Assembly: GCA_949130485.1 (NCBI GenBank)
Contig: OX422184.1
Coordinates: forward strand, 16,764,324-16,828,323
Reading direction: 5' to 3'
From: Agelas oroides
Taxonomy: Eukaryota > Porifera > Demospongiae > Agelasida > Agelasidae
DNA length: 64,000 nucleotides
The notes below the pieces were generated by a model. It was not told the origin of the DNA. It did no database searches and was given only the letters and a program-made list of their open reading frames with translations. The position numbers and the translations under genes are program-made. Positions 46,430-57,770 of this stretch are shown here, one piece after another; the first letter of the stretch is position 1, and each line of letters starts with the position of its first letter.

Positions 46430-46925
46430 CTATCACACGTTAACTTCCGGAAGGTCCTCATTGTCCCGCTCATCTTGTGTTTGGATAACTTTTTGTACTT
46501 CAGTGATAAAGTCATCAAACCCTCTCAGCAACATAGTTTCATTATAGCCTCTTTCGGCACGACATGATGGGCACGTCTTAATGAGTGCATCGGGACCACT
46601 GTACCACTCATTCGCCACAGCCTACAACTGTTTTGCAGCATTTACTGATAATGGTGTCATTGGAACCGAAAGACAGATTTTGAACTCAAGCGTATCATGT
46701 AACAACCGATGCAGGCCAAGTGGAATCCTAGCTTCCTTGGCGTCAACATAAGTTTGCCAACATCATTCATGAGCACATTTAGCTTCTTCTCTAGGACACT
46801 CTATCCAGACTCCTTTGGCTTTGGTTTGCAGAAGTCATCTTCATCTGAGTCGATGATGGAATGCTGTCGCTTCTCAGATACTGGTCTGCTATCTTCGATA
46901 TCCTTCCTTGAAACAGCATAATTAT
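46430..46925 (-). pseudogene. RING-like zinc-finger gene fragment, frameshifted
   Basis: On the - strand the DNA reads AVSRKDIEDSRPVSEKRQ, later SKCCKTVVGCGE, and after a frame change NEWYSGPDALIKTCPSCRAE followed by RGYNETMLLRGFDDFI. The spacing CC..GC then CPSC resembles a RING-type zinc-binding fold. At least one stop and one frameshift lie between the parts, so the copy is dead or misassembled. It lies tail to tail with the integrase-core pseudogene. Confidence 0.4.
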
Positions 46926-46929
46926 GCTT

Positions 46930-48030
46930 TTCGGCGAGGGCACCTCCAAAACATAATTCCTACCAACACATAAAAGTAAATATACAACCTTTTTTTTTTT
47001 TCTCTAAACATTTTTATGCAGAAGCAAGGGCACAGTCAAAATAGTAACTCAATGCTAGAGGATATGAGAAAAAAGTACTGAATTATAATTAAAATTTATA
47101 CATGTGCACACAGAGCAAGGTAGAAAACAGATAAAAATAGATAAAAAGCACATCATAGAATGATGGTAGCTGCAACAAGGCAGTCTTAAATGAAACAAAC
47201 AACGAACAGGTAATCTCACTGCAGTATGTAATTAAGATTTAATATTGATGAATGAAACAAGTATCTCTTATTTTGCTAAGTAACAGATGCTATATAAATG
47301 TATGCTATTACTTAGAAGTAGTCTATAGAACTAATCTTTATAGAAACCTGACAGTAATTACTCAGCAGTACTCTATAGCATGGTACACTAGTATGACGCA
47401 AATCATGTAATCATGAATTATCTGGTATTAACAATCAAGCATGATAAAACATGTTCTTGCTGATCACATGACCATAAGCCAATCAGGTAGCGGACTTATT
47501 GTAAATTTTTACCTCGGGTTCCTGGTGAATCAAGGAGCTCTATATAAACCATCATTTGTCACAAGGGTATAGTCCTCACCCAAACTCCTCGGGACAACTG
47601 TCAAGATATAGTGAATGGTAGCAGTGCTTTCCACTATGTCTGAGACATTGAAATTCTGGCTTTTTCCCACGAGATTTTACCATCCTACCCTGTATTATCT
47701 TCAACGAATAAGCTGCTACCCTCTTTTGGGCTTGAAAGGGTGGAGGCAAAGACACAGCAGAATGGTTTATCGTTGGTTTACTGCTAAGAGTAAGGGAAGA
47801 ACATGGCCTTGTTTGTGGCGATGCCTGGAGTAATGGTCCCTCTACAAGGAATGTTGCATATCGTGGCATATCAACTGCATGGAGATTGAAATGGTCAATT
47901 TTCATCAGGGAAGAAGGCTGTTTGATCAGTCTCCTCTTGTAACCATACTTCCGAAGGTTCAACCTGTAGTCAATATAAAGAGAGTCGGTAGACTCTCTAT
48001 GTAGGGATGGCGCCGACGCGCAATATATGC
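46930..48030. other. Region with a 155-codon minus-strand open frame
   Basis: The - strand frame at 47576-48043 is moderately long (SLKIIQGRMVKSRGKKPEF near its C-terminus) but I recognise no family, and its start overlaps a dispersed repeat at 48031. The rest, 46930-47570, is AT-rich with poly-T at 46990 and no element ends. Confidence 0.25.
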
Positions 48031-48210
48031 AATACTTAAGCAAAAGCCGTATAACTTCACCACAAACACGCTAAATGCTTATTTAAGCGCCCAGGCTTCC
48101 TCTTTGAGTGCCTTTGTGATCAGCAAGACTCATATAAGTGGCCAAAAGCCACGCGGAAGACAGCTAAACGCAAAAGTGTGCGATAGCAAAAGTGCCATCT
48201 TTGTTATTAC
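48031..48210. repeat. Dispersed repeat, copy 1
   Basis: The segment from AATACTTAAGCAAAAGCCGT to GTGCCATCTTTGTTATT recurs in the same orientation at 61942-62120 with scattered differences, including CCTCTTTGAGTGC and AGCTAAACNCAAAAGTGTG. Family unknown. Confidence 0.8.
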
Positions 48211-48255
48211 CCCGCGCGCGCATGCGCGCGAAGGGGTTAAGCAATCGGTTTTGTC

Positions 48256-48296
48256 CGTCTGTCAGTCAGTCAGTCTGTCAGTCTGTCAGTCTGTCC
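48256..48296. repeat. GTCTGTCAGTCA-type microsatellite
   Basis: A short run of GTCTGTCAGTCAGTCAGTCT-type units. No coding meaning. Confidence 0.8.
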
Positions 48297-49311
48297 GGTG
48301 AAAAATTTTGAAATCGGCACATTTACTGGGTTAAAGGATTGCTGTACGCGGCAGTGACATGGCAATCTAAAAAAAAGAATGTATGCGTACCTGATAGAGA
48401 TCAAAGCAGTTCACTCCTCTGCATTTCCAGCTCTTTTCAATTTAACGTTGGTATTGTCCACCATTTTGATAAGGTCAACCACTTGGATACGGTGGAGACC
48501 CGGGCATATGCTGACTCCAAGCACGTGTTCGCGTTCACCAGCCTCCTCGTTCCCAGGATTGCGAAAAGCTGGGCGGGGGCCTGAGAACGAGGCAACGCAT
48601 TCGTCTGGGCGCACAGGTGAGTGAAGCGTGTTATTAGTGTCAAAACAACCGAACGCTCCTACGCGGACTTGATGAGGTCGGTCAGTTACTCTATGAAGTT
48701 CATTTGCTGACAGCATCAGCGGGTGTGGTAGGCGGGCACAATTTCAGTTGGAAAGTGTAAAAACCCCTACTTTTAGCTACACTAAAAATAGCCTACTCAC
48801 AGCTTTAGTGAACTGTAAAGTTAGGATGGCCAGTTGTCTGTATGATACTAGAATTTTCTGTGCTGCAGCTGGTCAGTTGTCATGGCAACTGAATCATGAA
48901 ATTGGTTTCACAAAGTTCGGTAGGGAGAGTGGTTGGCCCTTCATCAGGTTCTAGCTGGCTATATTACACATTGTTATTACATGCCTGGAACTACTACTAA
49001 ACTGTCAACGCCGTTTTAAGTTCTGGTGTTGTGGTTACACTTGAAATATTCTTCTTATAGCCTTAGGTCTGTCTAACTGTAACTGAGATTAACATCAAAA
49101 AAGTACAGAAACAAGACTTAATAAAACATTAAAAAGATGTAGGGATGGCATGCCAAAAAGTATATGCAAACAAGGTAGGGATAATGCATGAAAGCAAAGG
49201 TCAACATATTGGCAAAGCTCCATCCCTACATCTTTTTCACACTGCAGTTAGACAGTGCATGGGGGTCCTCCTAAAATGTACCACAAGTACACCCCAACCT
49301 TTCATGGCTGT

Positions 49312-49510
49312 AGCCGCTCGTTCTCAGGCCACTTCCTAGCTCCTCCCACATGGCCTGGGAAAGAGGCTACAAGTTCTTCGTTCTCAGACCACTTCCTAGC
49401 TCCTCCCACATGGACTGGGAATGAGGCTACAAGTTCACCAACCTTTCTGCTGTAGCCTCGTTCTCAGGCCACTTCCTAGCTCCTCCCACATGGCCTGGGA
49501 ACGAGGTTAG
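49312..49510. repeat. Three tandem copies of a MITE-terminus unit
   Basis: A 60-70 bp unit, CTCGTTCTCAGGCCACTTCC through CCACATGGCCTGGGAACGAGG, is repeated three times. Each copy starts and ends with inverted forms of the CTCGTTCCCAGGCC motif that ends many MITEs here, so it is probably a small MITE that inserted or amplified in tandem. Confidence 0.7.
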
Positions 49511-49764
49511 TATGATCCAGCATTATGTCTGTATAGGTATGTTTGTCTCGTAGCCGTCGTAGGTACCTATCAGATAGCTACTAAGTAGCCTTAGTGCCAT
49601 CATACTACTTGCAGTGACAGTGGCAACCAACTAAGTTGGAGAAATAGGTGTACCACGACCTAAAGCCTCCCTGGCAATGTTTCTGAAACAACCGGAAATG
49701 AAATCCCTGCCCGACCCTATACCCTACCCTTTGTTTCTGAAACACACTTCCTGTTGGAGTACTA

Positions 49765-52066
49765 TACGTTCCCAGGCCACTCCCAGATTTTATCTCGCAG
49801 CCGTGGAGAAAAATCGGGAGAAGGCCTGGGAGCAATACTACGTCACGGACCGGAAATGGTGGACTCAGTTTCGTAATGATGGCAACGTGCCCACGCAATA
49901 TGCGGCCAATACAGCAAGCGATCAAATAGTCAAGCTTGCTTAGGTGTTTTGCCAACAGCTACGGACTTCGCAAGTACCAAGTCGCTAACGAAGGATGTAT
50001 GGACGTAAGTGGAAGGCATTATGCGTGTACGTCGACTGAGGAAAGCAGCAGGCTGAGGGCAAGCGCATCGCTCCGTGTCAAAGTACTGTCTGCACTCGGA
50101 CCACTATTCTCAAGGAGGCTCAGAGCCAGGGCTGAATGGCTTAGATAACTTGTACATACCTACAAGTAGCCTTGCCATCTGTTTCTCCGTCCTTGAGGAT
50201 GGTGGCCCGAGTGCAGAGACTTGTTTTGACACGGAGCGACGCGCTTGCCCTCAGCCTTCCGTCTATACATCCTTCGTTAGCGACTTGGTACTTGCGAAGT
50301 CCGTAGCTGTTGGCAAAACGCCTAGGCAAGCTTGACTATTCGATCGCTTGCTGTATTGGCCGCATATTGCGTGGGCACGTTGCCATCATTACGAAACTGA
50401 GTCCACATTACGTACTAACCGAGTCCACCATTTCCGGTGTAAGCGCGATATGTGGCCCCCCGCGATATGGGGCCCCCCGGGCTCAAATCGCTAGAGATAT
50501 GGATCGGTATAGGCCCGGATCGGATTTCCTGTGACACCGGCTCCCCTTACAGAGCTACCCCTAAGACACGGACTTGTTCGCAGGTAAAACATGAGCGCTC
50601 CATCTTGACATCCATTGATTTGAGGCATTGAAGTGACGGCGGGTATGCCATGCATGGGTGTTGTAAAAGCAAAAGTAGCGATGTCAGAGTCTCCAGAAGT
50701 ATGCCAGTTTTCGTCTACAGAGGCCATATCTACACATTGCTACAACGCATCTGTATCAAATTGAGTACAGCGGTTTCTTAGATGCTTAGGTACATTTGCA
50801 CTTACTGATTTTGTGAAAATGTCTGCCTTAGTCAAGAATGCATGCACATTTTTCGTCATATTTCATCCCTTTTCTGTGTATTTTTGAGGTAATAACAGAC
50901 TTTGTACTCCTGCTCACAATGACTTTCAATATTCAACAATGAACAACCATTTTTGCATACCAGACTGGTTGCCCAAGGGGACAGTGCAGGTTTTTGATTG
51001 CAACTTCGATCCAACTCCTGCGGAAATGCTACTATTTACAACCGAAAAACGCCGTTTTTTAAGCGTTTATCAAGCCTAGTGCAGGCATTACACTAGGTAT
51101 TCAAAATGAACAACCTTCACTGGACTGAATAGGTACCGACTAACCTTCACAGCGAGTTTCATCTCAATTGGACTAGCAGTCGCTTGCGGAACGTGTACCG
51201 GACGCATAATCACGCAAAAACAGCGTATAAATTTTCTGCAAATCACTTGCATTTCTAAGTTCATACAACCTGCTATATGGACTCAAAGTTAATGATATTG
51301 GTACCGTTAGAATCGCCGTTTCATGCTCTTTTCAAAAATCATAGTTGTTAATGTGATAAATTAATTTCAATTTTTACTCCGATATCGCTAGCAAAAGCAC
51401 TAGGTAATAAGTACCCACAGTTGTCAGAATGGCGAAGGAAATCGGAAAGGTCGTGAACGCCCATGAAGATGCAGTAAAAGCGAAGTATACATTCAAGGAT
51501 ATTTATGACTACGTCCCCCACAAGACCTATCCTGCACATGGAGATAAAGCATATAAGCAGCAAACGCAGCAAAATTTTCACAGCAGATGATGGGAGACTC
51601 AACAAAAGAGAATGTACATTTTATAGTGGATTGGGACAATCTCGACTAAGTACCAACCCCTCGGGGAAGAGTCCATCGGCAAATCTCCCTCCTTTCTACA
51701 GTTGTATTCGTGCATAATTATCTTGCTTGTTACTGTACAATATAATTTCTTCCAGAATCTGATACTACTGGTCTGAGAAGTACGTTGTTGTCTTATACTT
51801 AGCTTTTCATTTGAGTACAGAGGGCCCCCAAAACACCGAAAGGTCCCCATATCACTGGAGTTCTGGGGCCCCCAAGGCCCCATATCACTAGTGTATTAGG
51901 GCCCCCCGGGTCCCATATCTCTACTGATATGGGGCCTGGGGGGGCCCCGATTTGGGGGGGGGTCATATCACGCGGACACCGGTCCGTGACGTATATTGCT
52001 CCCAGGCCTTCTCCCAATTTTTCTCCACGACTGCGCGATAAAATCTGGGAGTGGCCTGGGAACGAG
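49765..52066. mobile_element. 2.3-kb composite element with 90-bp inverted termini
   Basis: The left end (CGTTCCCAGGCCACTCCCAG to CGTCACGGACCGG, 49768-49856) is the inverse of 51976-52066. Inside lies a second fold-back pair, 49838-50117 against 50190-50437, with arms of about 250 bp (AACAGCTACGGACTTCGCAA and complement). Near the right, GGGGCCCCC-type runs alternate with ATATCAC at 50450-50480 and 51825-51960. A 53-codon open frame starts at 51429 (MAKEIGKVVNAHEDAVKAKY) and is unrecognised. No target duplication was found and no transposase identified. Confidence 0.65.
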
Positions 52067-52100
52067 GCTAGAGCATGAGTGGGCTGCAGACTAGTCATAG

Positions 52101-52483
52101 TTAAGATGCCGCACATAACTGAACCTATGAATATTTCACATGCTACATTTGTCAAGTCAACCCAATCCAGTGCTACCACAGAACAAACATGACACCACTA
52201 ATCATATTCTTGAGGACCAATGAACAGAATGTTGCCTAGGGGTTCCACACAGAGCTAGCTAAATTCAACTATTAGTATGCATGAGGGGAGAGATTGACCG
52301 ACTTCCAGCCGGAATTACACATGCCTTTAATGAGATTCATTGATCTCAATTGGGACATTAACAACATTCACAAGTATCCAAGGAGGGTTAATGAGTTCAT
52401 AGCCCTGTTCTGTTCGGGGGGTTGAGTCCATGAAAGGGTTAGGGCATACTCATAAATATTCATCATCATTTACCCATTCCCAA
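52101..52483. repeat. Dispersed repeat, copy 1 (pair with 58174)
   Basis: From TTAAGATGC to TTTACCCATTCC this is nearly identical, in direct orientation, to 58174-58551, with shared phrases CAATCCAGTGCTACCACAG and TCTTGAGGACCAATGAAC. A more diverged third copy seems to continue at 52860-53040. Family unknown. Confidence 0.8.
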
Positions 52484-52529
52484 GCCAAGCTGCCAATGTT
52501 TCAACAGAAGGAGTTCATGAGAGTCAACA

Positions 52530-52845
52530 TAGACCTTATTCAGGGGGTGTGGCTTCAAGGTTAGCAACCGCTATTTATGTTGCCATGGTAACACCAATTT
52601 TATATGACAATTCTTACAGTCCAAATGACTCAAATCTCAAATATGAAAGTTATCGGTGCCACTCACCATAGAACTCGATACTTAAAGTTTGACGATTTTT
52701 AAAAAATCAACCATAAAGCCGATAACTTTCATATTTGAGATTTGAGTCATTTGGACTATAAGAATTGTCATATAAAATTGGTGTTACCATGGCAACATAA
52801 ATAGCGGTTGCTAACCTTGAAGCCACACCCCCTGAATAAGGTCTA
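52530..52845. mobile_element. Fold-back MITE with TA duplication
   Basis: The element spans 52532-52843 (312 bp). Inverted arms of about 125 bp start GACCTTATTCAGGGGGTGTG and include CCATGGTAACACCAATTTTA. TA is present at both edges, as expected of Tc1/mariner-type mobilisation. The arms are almost perfectly complementary, with a short unpaired loop around 52670-52710. Non-coding. Confidence 0.75.
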
Positions 52846-52994
52846 TACTCCAACCCTCCCATTGGACAGCTGACTGAACCCAGGGTTGTTCATGGGTAAT
52901 GCTGAGGTCTAGTTAAATCCAACTCATTAATATTCATGACATGGACAGAAACACTCGAGATTTCAGAGCTCAGTCGGGCTTTAATTAGATTCAT

Positions 52995-53070
52995 AGGCTC
53001 AATTAGGGTTAGGGAGATTAGGGTTAATGAGATTAGGGTCAGGGATTTTAGGGTTAAGGCAAACAGCTAG
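52995..53070. repeat. Degenerate TTAGGG-like repeats
   Basis: Several AGATTAGGGTTA- and TTTTAGGGTTAAGG-type units. Not in a MITE that I can delimit. It resembles degenerate interstitial telomere-type sequence. Confidence 0.6.
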
Positions 53071-53131
53071 ACTTAGGGTTTAAGGTGGCGGTGGAAGTCA
53101 CTCGGCGGAGGTTAACGAAAACATAAAACTG

Positions 53132-53312
53132 GGTTACAGCTAGCCTCGTTCCCAGGCCTACCCCGTTTTTTGTTCTTCGGTTTGCGTTCAGTATAATACA
53201 CGGAAGCGGAAGAGCGCGAAAAACGGGTGATCTTCCGCCTCCGTGTATTATACTGAACGCAAACCGAAGAACAAAAAACGGGGTAGGCCTGGGAACGAGG
53301 CTAGGTTACAGT
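53132..53312. mobile_element. Near-perfect palindromic MITE, 9-bp target duplication
   Basis: The element spans 53141-53303 (163 bp). It starts TAGCCTCGTTCCCAGGCCTA and ends with the complement. Arms of about 63 bp are essentially identical, leaving a roughly 37-bp loop. Flanks GGTTACAGC and GGTTACAGT match at 8 of 9 bases. A hairpin of this quality would fold strongly as RNA or single-stranded DNA. Confidence 0.8.
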
Positions 53313-53604
53313 CAGGACCAGTGTTACTCCTAGTTTCAGGGTTAGGGTTCGGCTTAGGGCAATCTTGCTTCGCCTAATTTTAAAAAAGGGTTTTAGTAGC
53401 TCATTAATGTATTCATGACCCAAAGTTGCCACTCGATGGACGCATCTACACACTCACTGTAGGCAGCTTCCTAACCACCAATGTATCTCAAATCAGTCCG
53501 TACCAGCTTTTGTTCAGAGCTACTCTCAAAGTCAGGCTAGACTCATGTTTGTCACTACTCTTGGAATGGACAACTTTGACTGCACCAAAATCAATGCACA
53601 GCTT

Positions 53605-53811
53605 GTCTACGGGAGGGGCTCATTCACGACTGGAAGCAAGCATTACTAGCCCCTTATGTCGCTAAACAACTCACGGCTCTGTTCCACACACAACCACTCT
53701 TCAGCTTTCTTGTCTACTTCGGCGTAGTACCAACGATATATTGCGCATTGTAGTTATAGCCCAGCCCGGCACTCGAAGTACCGGGCCACGCTCACCTACT
53801 AGGCTTGGAAA
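53605..53811. repeat. Dispersed repeat, copy 1 (pair with 57582)
   Basis: From GTCTACGGGAGGGGCTC to CACCTACTAGGCTTGG this repeats 57582-57770 in direct orientation (GGCACTCGAAGTACCGGGCC versus a close variant). The - strand stays open in both copies (PSLVG.RGPVLRV), which could mean a decayed coding repeat. Copy 1 is cut by the Merlin element that starts at 53820. Confidence 0.7.
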
Positions 53812-54541
53812 TCCCTTTGGGATCAATCGTACTTGACGGACCAGGCGCGCTACGAAGTCCGGAAGCCATACAAATGCTAGTGGCCACACCCACGTGCCTT
53901 GTGACGTGTCACGTGACCCAATTATTGACGTAGCGAGTGAGAGCTTTTCGAAAATACTATCTGTTGGACAGCATAGAGTTGCGAATCACAGTGTTCACTC
54001 TGTAGACCCGGCCCAGCTACTGGTGTTCACACCCAGCATGCCGAGTCCTACTGGAACCGGAGTAAGGCAAAGTTTAATTAAGCGAATGAAAGGTGTCCAC
54101 GAGACCCGATCACGGATGCTATCCTCGTACCTGGACGAGTTCATGTGGCGGGAACGTCATAAAAGTACCGCTTCCACAGCTCTGGCAAGTCTGTGTCGGG
54201 ACATGGCCCTCTAGTATCCCGTTTGATGAACGTAGGATTCCGCGTTGCACCATCTACTGGTCCACATCTGCGACAGTTTTTGCTTTTGTGTTCTTGACCG
54301 TTTTTTTTTTTTTTAAACAACTTTCGAAAAGCTGTCACCCGGATACGTACACAGCAAATTTTGTACGGCCTGGCTGTAATGAGTTTGTGCACAATCCGTT
54401 ACAGACCCGTGGATATTCTGCAGGTCAATAATTGGGTCACGTGACACGTCACAAGGCACGTGGGTGTGGCCACTAGCATTTGTATGGCTTCCGGACTTCG
54501 TAGCGCGCTTTGTCCGTCAAGTACGATTGATCCTCACTTTG
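53812..54541. mobile_element. Merlin-like element with long TIRs and transposase remnant
   Basis: The element spans 53820-54533 (714 bp). Inverted termini of about 108 bp begin GGATCAATCGTACTTGACGG and include GTCACGTGACCCAATTATTG. The flanking 8-mers TCCCTTTG and TCACTTTG differ at one base, matching the 8-bp duplication of Merlin/IS1016. The interior (54080-54210) encodes LIKRMKGVHETRSRMLSSYL and DEFMWRERH, the C-terminal end of the IS1595/ISXO2-type DDE transposase used by Merlin. Most of the catalytic domain is absent, so it is a deletion derivative. Confidence 0.8.
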
Positions 54542-55614
54542 TTCACCGACTCTGGGACAGAAGGCACAAGATTACCACGTGACAGAATATGCTGATGCGC
54601 GCATTCGCGCGCCGAACCGAACTTATGCTGGCACGGGCAGTGTACAGGCTACGCATGCCAATATGTAGGGTTTAGCTTTGCAGAATGAAGTCTTCATGCA
54701 AGCTAAAACAAATGGAAATCACAGCCAATGGAGAAGAAAAGTACTGAACTCTCTGATAAAGTAAAACATACACAAGATTCACTGAAATGAAATCATGCAA
54801 AATTTTATTATCTAGCTGAAGATGAGAACAGTGACACAAGCAAAGTGCTACTGTGTCTGCAAATTTGGTAGAGATCTGTGACAGTCTCGGAAACTTGGAC
54901 CTTTGTGTTTTGCATCTAAAGAGAACAATGGGAATAGTAAACATCACATTGATGGATGAAATTCCTAGCATTCAGCAATGACATAATACGCACTGCCACA
55001 CTGGCCCATGGTGATCATGTGGCATTGACAATGTGCTGTACGGTATTCCAAGAGCAACAACCATGAATACAAGCTACAACTAGTGCTCTATGTGACGAAG
55101 TCAATGTGGGCACATGGATTTTTCAACAAAACTGAAGCCGCCTGGCTAGTCAAAATTGCTTCTCATGAACAACCGACCATTAAACTAGCAATGTACAGGT
55201 CTAGCCTGTCAGATGGCTTCAGCACAGTTGAAAACTGAATGCACTCATCATGACTTCATTCATAGAACCGTTCTTGTTTGTAGCACTTGCCCTTGGAATG
55301 TCATCACAGCACATTAATTGCCACTATATGATGTGACGTCATGTCTCCCTCCTGTTCACAGATAAGGGTCTGGTGACTTGGTGAGCTTTCGTGTGTTGAG
55401 TGTGGCCAATCAGACATATGGCTGTAAATCACTCAGCTACTTAATTTTGTTGTCTACCTGCCCAAACCCAACCAACAGAGAAAGGGTCTTGTGACAAAAG
55501 CCAGAATCCTTGTGCTGAAGCTCTGTGGTTATTAGATGAAGGATAAATAAATGCTTTGTGTTGAAGAATCGCAAGCTTTTAGCAGCACAATTGAAGTACT
55601 TTTACTTGCTCCTG
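54542..55614. other. Region without recognised gene
   Basis: A 100-codon - strand open frame (54672-54971) lacks recognisable motifs and splice support. No inverted ends or repeat pairs were found. Confidence 0.25.
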
Positions 55615-56007
55615 CATTATATTTAGTCTCACAAGCCAGACCCACTTCCGCAAAAAGGGAAGGGTCTGGTGAAATGCGTATACAAGCTGTGTCCCGCCGC
55701 ACTGTACAGTGCGGTACAATCACATTGCAGTATTTTGTCACATGATGCATTACATGACTGTTTGAGTAGCAATAGCAGTCTTGAAAATGGTGAAAGAGAG
55801 CTAGGGCATCTTTTCCACTACTGCAGGAACTGTAAAAACACTTCGACTATACTTCTCAGGGAGCGTGCTTACTCCGCAACAGGTAATTCAAGAGTGCATT
55901 ATTTGATATCTGGTTACGTCATCCAGCTAATTGCATTCCAGTGGGACATGGCTTGTATACGCAGTTCACCAGACCCTTCCCTTCTTTTGCGGAAACTACA
56001 TTATACT
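55615..56007. mobile_element. MITE with TAGT termini and 9-bp target duplication
   Basis: The element spans 55624-55998 (375 bp). Its left end is TAGTCTCACAAGCCAGACCC and its right end TTGCGGAAACTA. Inverted arms share TTCCGCAAAA, GGGAAGGGTCTGGTGAA and GCGTATACAAGC. Flanks CATTATATT and CATTATACT match at 8 of 9 positions. Same general family as the elements at 42734, 53141, 56848 and 60060. Confidence 0.7.
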
Positions 56008-56547
56008 ACTGATTAAAAATCTGGAATAAGCCCAATTAGGTATTTGGCTTGTGTCAGCAGACAATTTTTTGTGAAAGGGTGGGTTTAACTGAAGAGTGAG
56101 CAGGTACCAATTTTAAACTTGGAGATCTCTTTCCAAAGCTAGCAATCAGCTTTTCCTCTGAGTGCATTCCACAAACACACAAACCCTCTGAGAAGCCACC
56201 TGACACTTCCCTGTGCATGACACTGAACGTAATCTGTGCTGTGGTTGGTTTGGTCTGGCTTACATGATTGTAAGCCAAGGCATAAAGTTAATGACACTCA
56301 CCATGGAGTTATTCCAGCTCCTTGGGGAGAAAATGGCAATCCCAACAAACTCTGCATTGTTGATAAACAATTTGGTGGCTTCCATGTAGCTTCTTCTGAT
56401 CTAAACTAAGGCCATACTTAATTTGAACATCATCCCAAACAGCGATAAATGGTAAAATCACTTCAATTCTGCTGATCTGTTGTCATCAAAGTTTGCAAGG
56501 CCAAGATGCTTGAGCACTTCAAGCTGGGGTGTCATCAAGAGTATGTA
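56008..56547. other. Spacer without recognised feature
   Basis: No exon or element boundary can be supported. Short open frames on both strands overlap. Confidence 0.25.
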
Positions 56548-56612
56548 GCCTGCCAGTGGCACACATGTAACTTATATAAATCATTGTACATACACGTGTG
56601 CCACTGGCAGGC
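56548..56612. repeat. Short imperfect palindrome
   Basis: GCCTGCCAGTGGCACAC at the left is the exact complement of the right end, separated by about 30 bases. It may be a minimal MITE or a structured RNA stem; no other evidence. Confidence 0.7.
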
Positions 56613-56755
56613 ACAGATCCCATATTTATACCTCAACGTATCAGACTATCACTTTGCAGGGGCATTTTAGACTAGCTTTACATAAATTTCGCCCTCACCT
56701 TGCTTTTCTGTGTTTCGGACACGCTCTTTTACACTCGAGTAGAATCTACAGACTT

Positions 56756-57573
56756 GCTCATGAGAAAAAAATTACGGGTTTACCCCAAATTTAGATTTTA
56801 ACCCTCTCCCTACGAGATTTAACTTCACCGAACTTCTGCCTACAACCTAGTCTCGTCCCCAGACACCAAATTTTTCGCGCGCGCGCCCTGCGGCCTTGTC
56901 GAAAAATAGGGTCTGGACACGTTCACTGGTAAAACTGGGGCGTAATCATACAAGCGTATTGGCATGTTGTCGCACCAATCAGATTGCTCAGGTAAAGTAA
57001 ATTGCGTTATGCGTCATCACAAATAGCCAGCTTGCAAACTTTTTGGCGCCAAAGCAAACGCTGCTGGTAGCTGATAATGTGATTAACACCTACAATTACC
57101 TAATTTACTGACCGCCGTATGTAAACATGCCCCAGTTTTCGTAGTGAAAGTGTCCAGACCCTATTTTTCGACGAGTCCGCAGGGCGCGCGCGAAAAATTA
57201 GGTCTGGGGACGAGACTACCTACAACCATGCATTCAAAGAGTATGCAGTACATCAAGGGAGAAGAGAACATGTAAGCATGGTATCAGTATAGTATTAAAA
57301 CTAGTCAGTATTGAATATCAGAAAAGGGATGCATTTCTGGCAGCTGTGTAGCTAGGGGGAAACAGACTGACATTTCAGATCAGCCCTCACAGCGTTTTGT
57401 GTTCTCGTGGGCAGCAAAAAAAGCTTGAATTATATTTTCTATTTCTATCCATGATCCTTGACTGATCAACACTCTTGTGTTTGGTGCATAATTAGCAAAC
57501 CTGCTGTGGGTTAAAATCTAAATTTGGTTAAAATCTAAATTTGGGGTAAACCTGCAACTTTTTTCTCATCAGC
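56756..57573. mobile_element. TIR element (GCTCATGAGAAAA), host of a nested MITE
   Basis: The left end GCTCATGAGAAAAAA with TTTACCCCAAATTTAGATTT is the inverse of the right end, where the TTAAAATCTAAATTTGG part is duplicated. No target duplication was found. The interior is interrupted by the element at 56848-57218, which is therefore younger. Confidence 0.6.
56839..57227. mobile_element. TAGTCTCG MITE with perfect 9-bp target duplication
   Basis: The element spans 56848-57218 (371 bp). Inverted termini of about 95 bp start TAGTCTCGTCCCCAGAC and include CGAAAAATAGGGTCTGGACAC. A perfect 9-bp direct repeat CCTACAACC flanks it (56839-56847 and 57219-57227). Non-coding. The duplication length suggests a Mutator-like or related transposase. 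Confidence 0.85.
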
Positions 57574-57581
57574 ACGTCTGT

Positions 57582-57770
57582 GTCTACAGGAGGGGCTCAT
57601 TCACGAGTGCAAGCAAGCATTACTAGCCCCACCTCTCCCCCTTATGTCGCTAAACAACTCACAGCTCTGTTCCACACACAAACACCCATTCAACGTATTG
57701 CGCATTCTAGTTAAAGCCCAGCCCAGCACTCGAAGCACCGGGCCACGATCACCTACTAGGCTTGGCATAC
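57582..57770. repeat. Dispersed repeat, copy 2 (pair with 53605)
   Basis: Direct-orientation copy of 53605-53811 with two small insertions (CACCTCTCC after TAGCCC; CACCCATTCAACG). Continues beyond the pair with more open - strand sequence to about 57870. Confidence 0.7.

Noticed and set aside
53701..53889. 62-codon minus frame as a gene
   Set aside because: It spans the junction of a dispersed repeat and the Merlin TIR, so it cannot be one coding unit.
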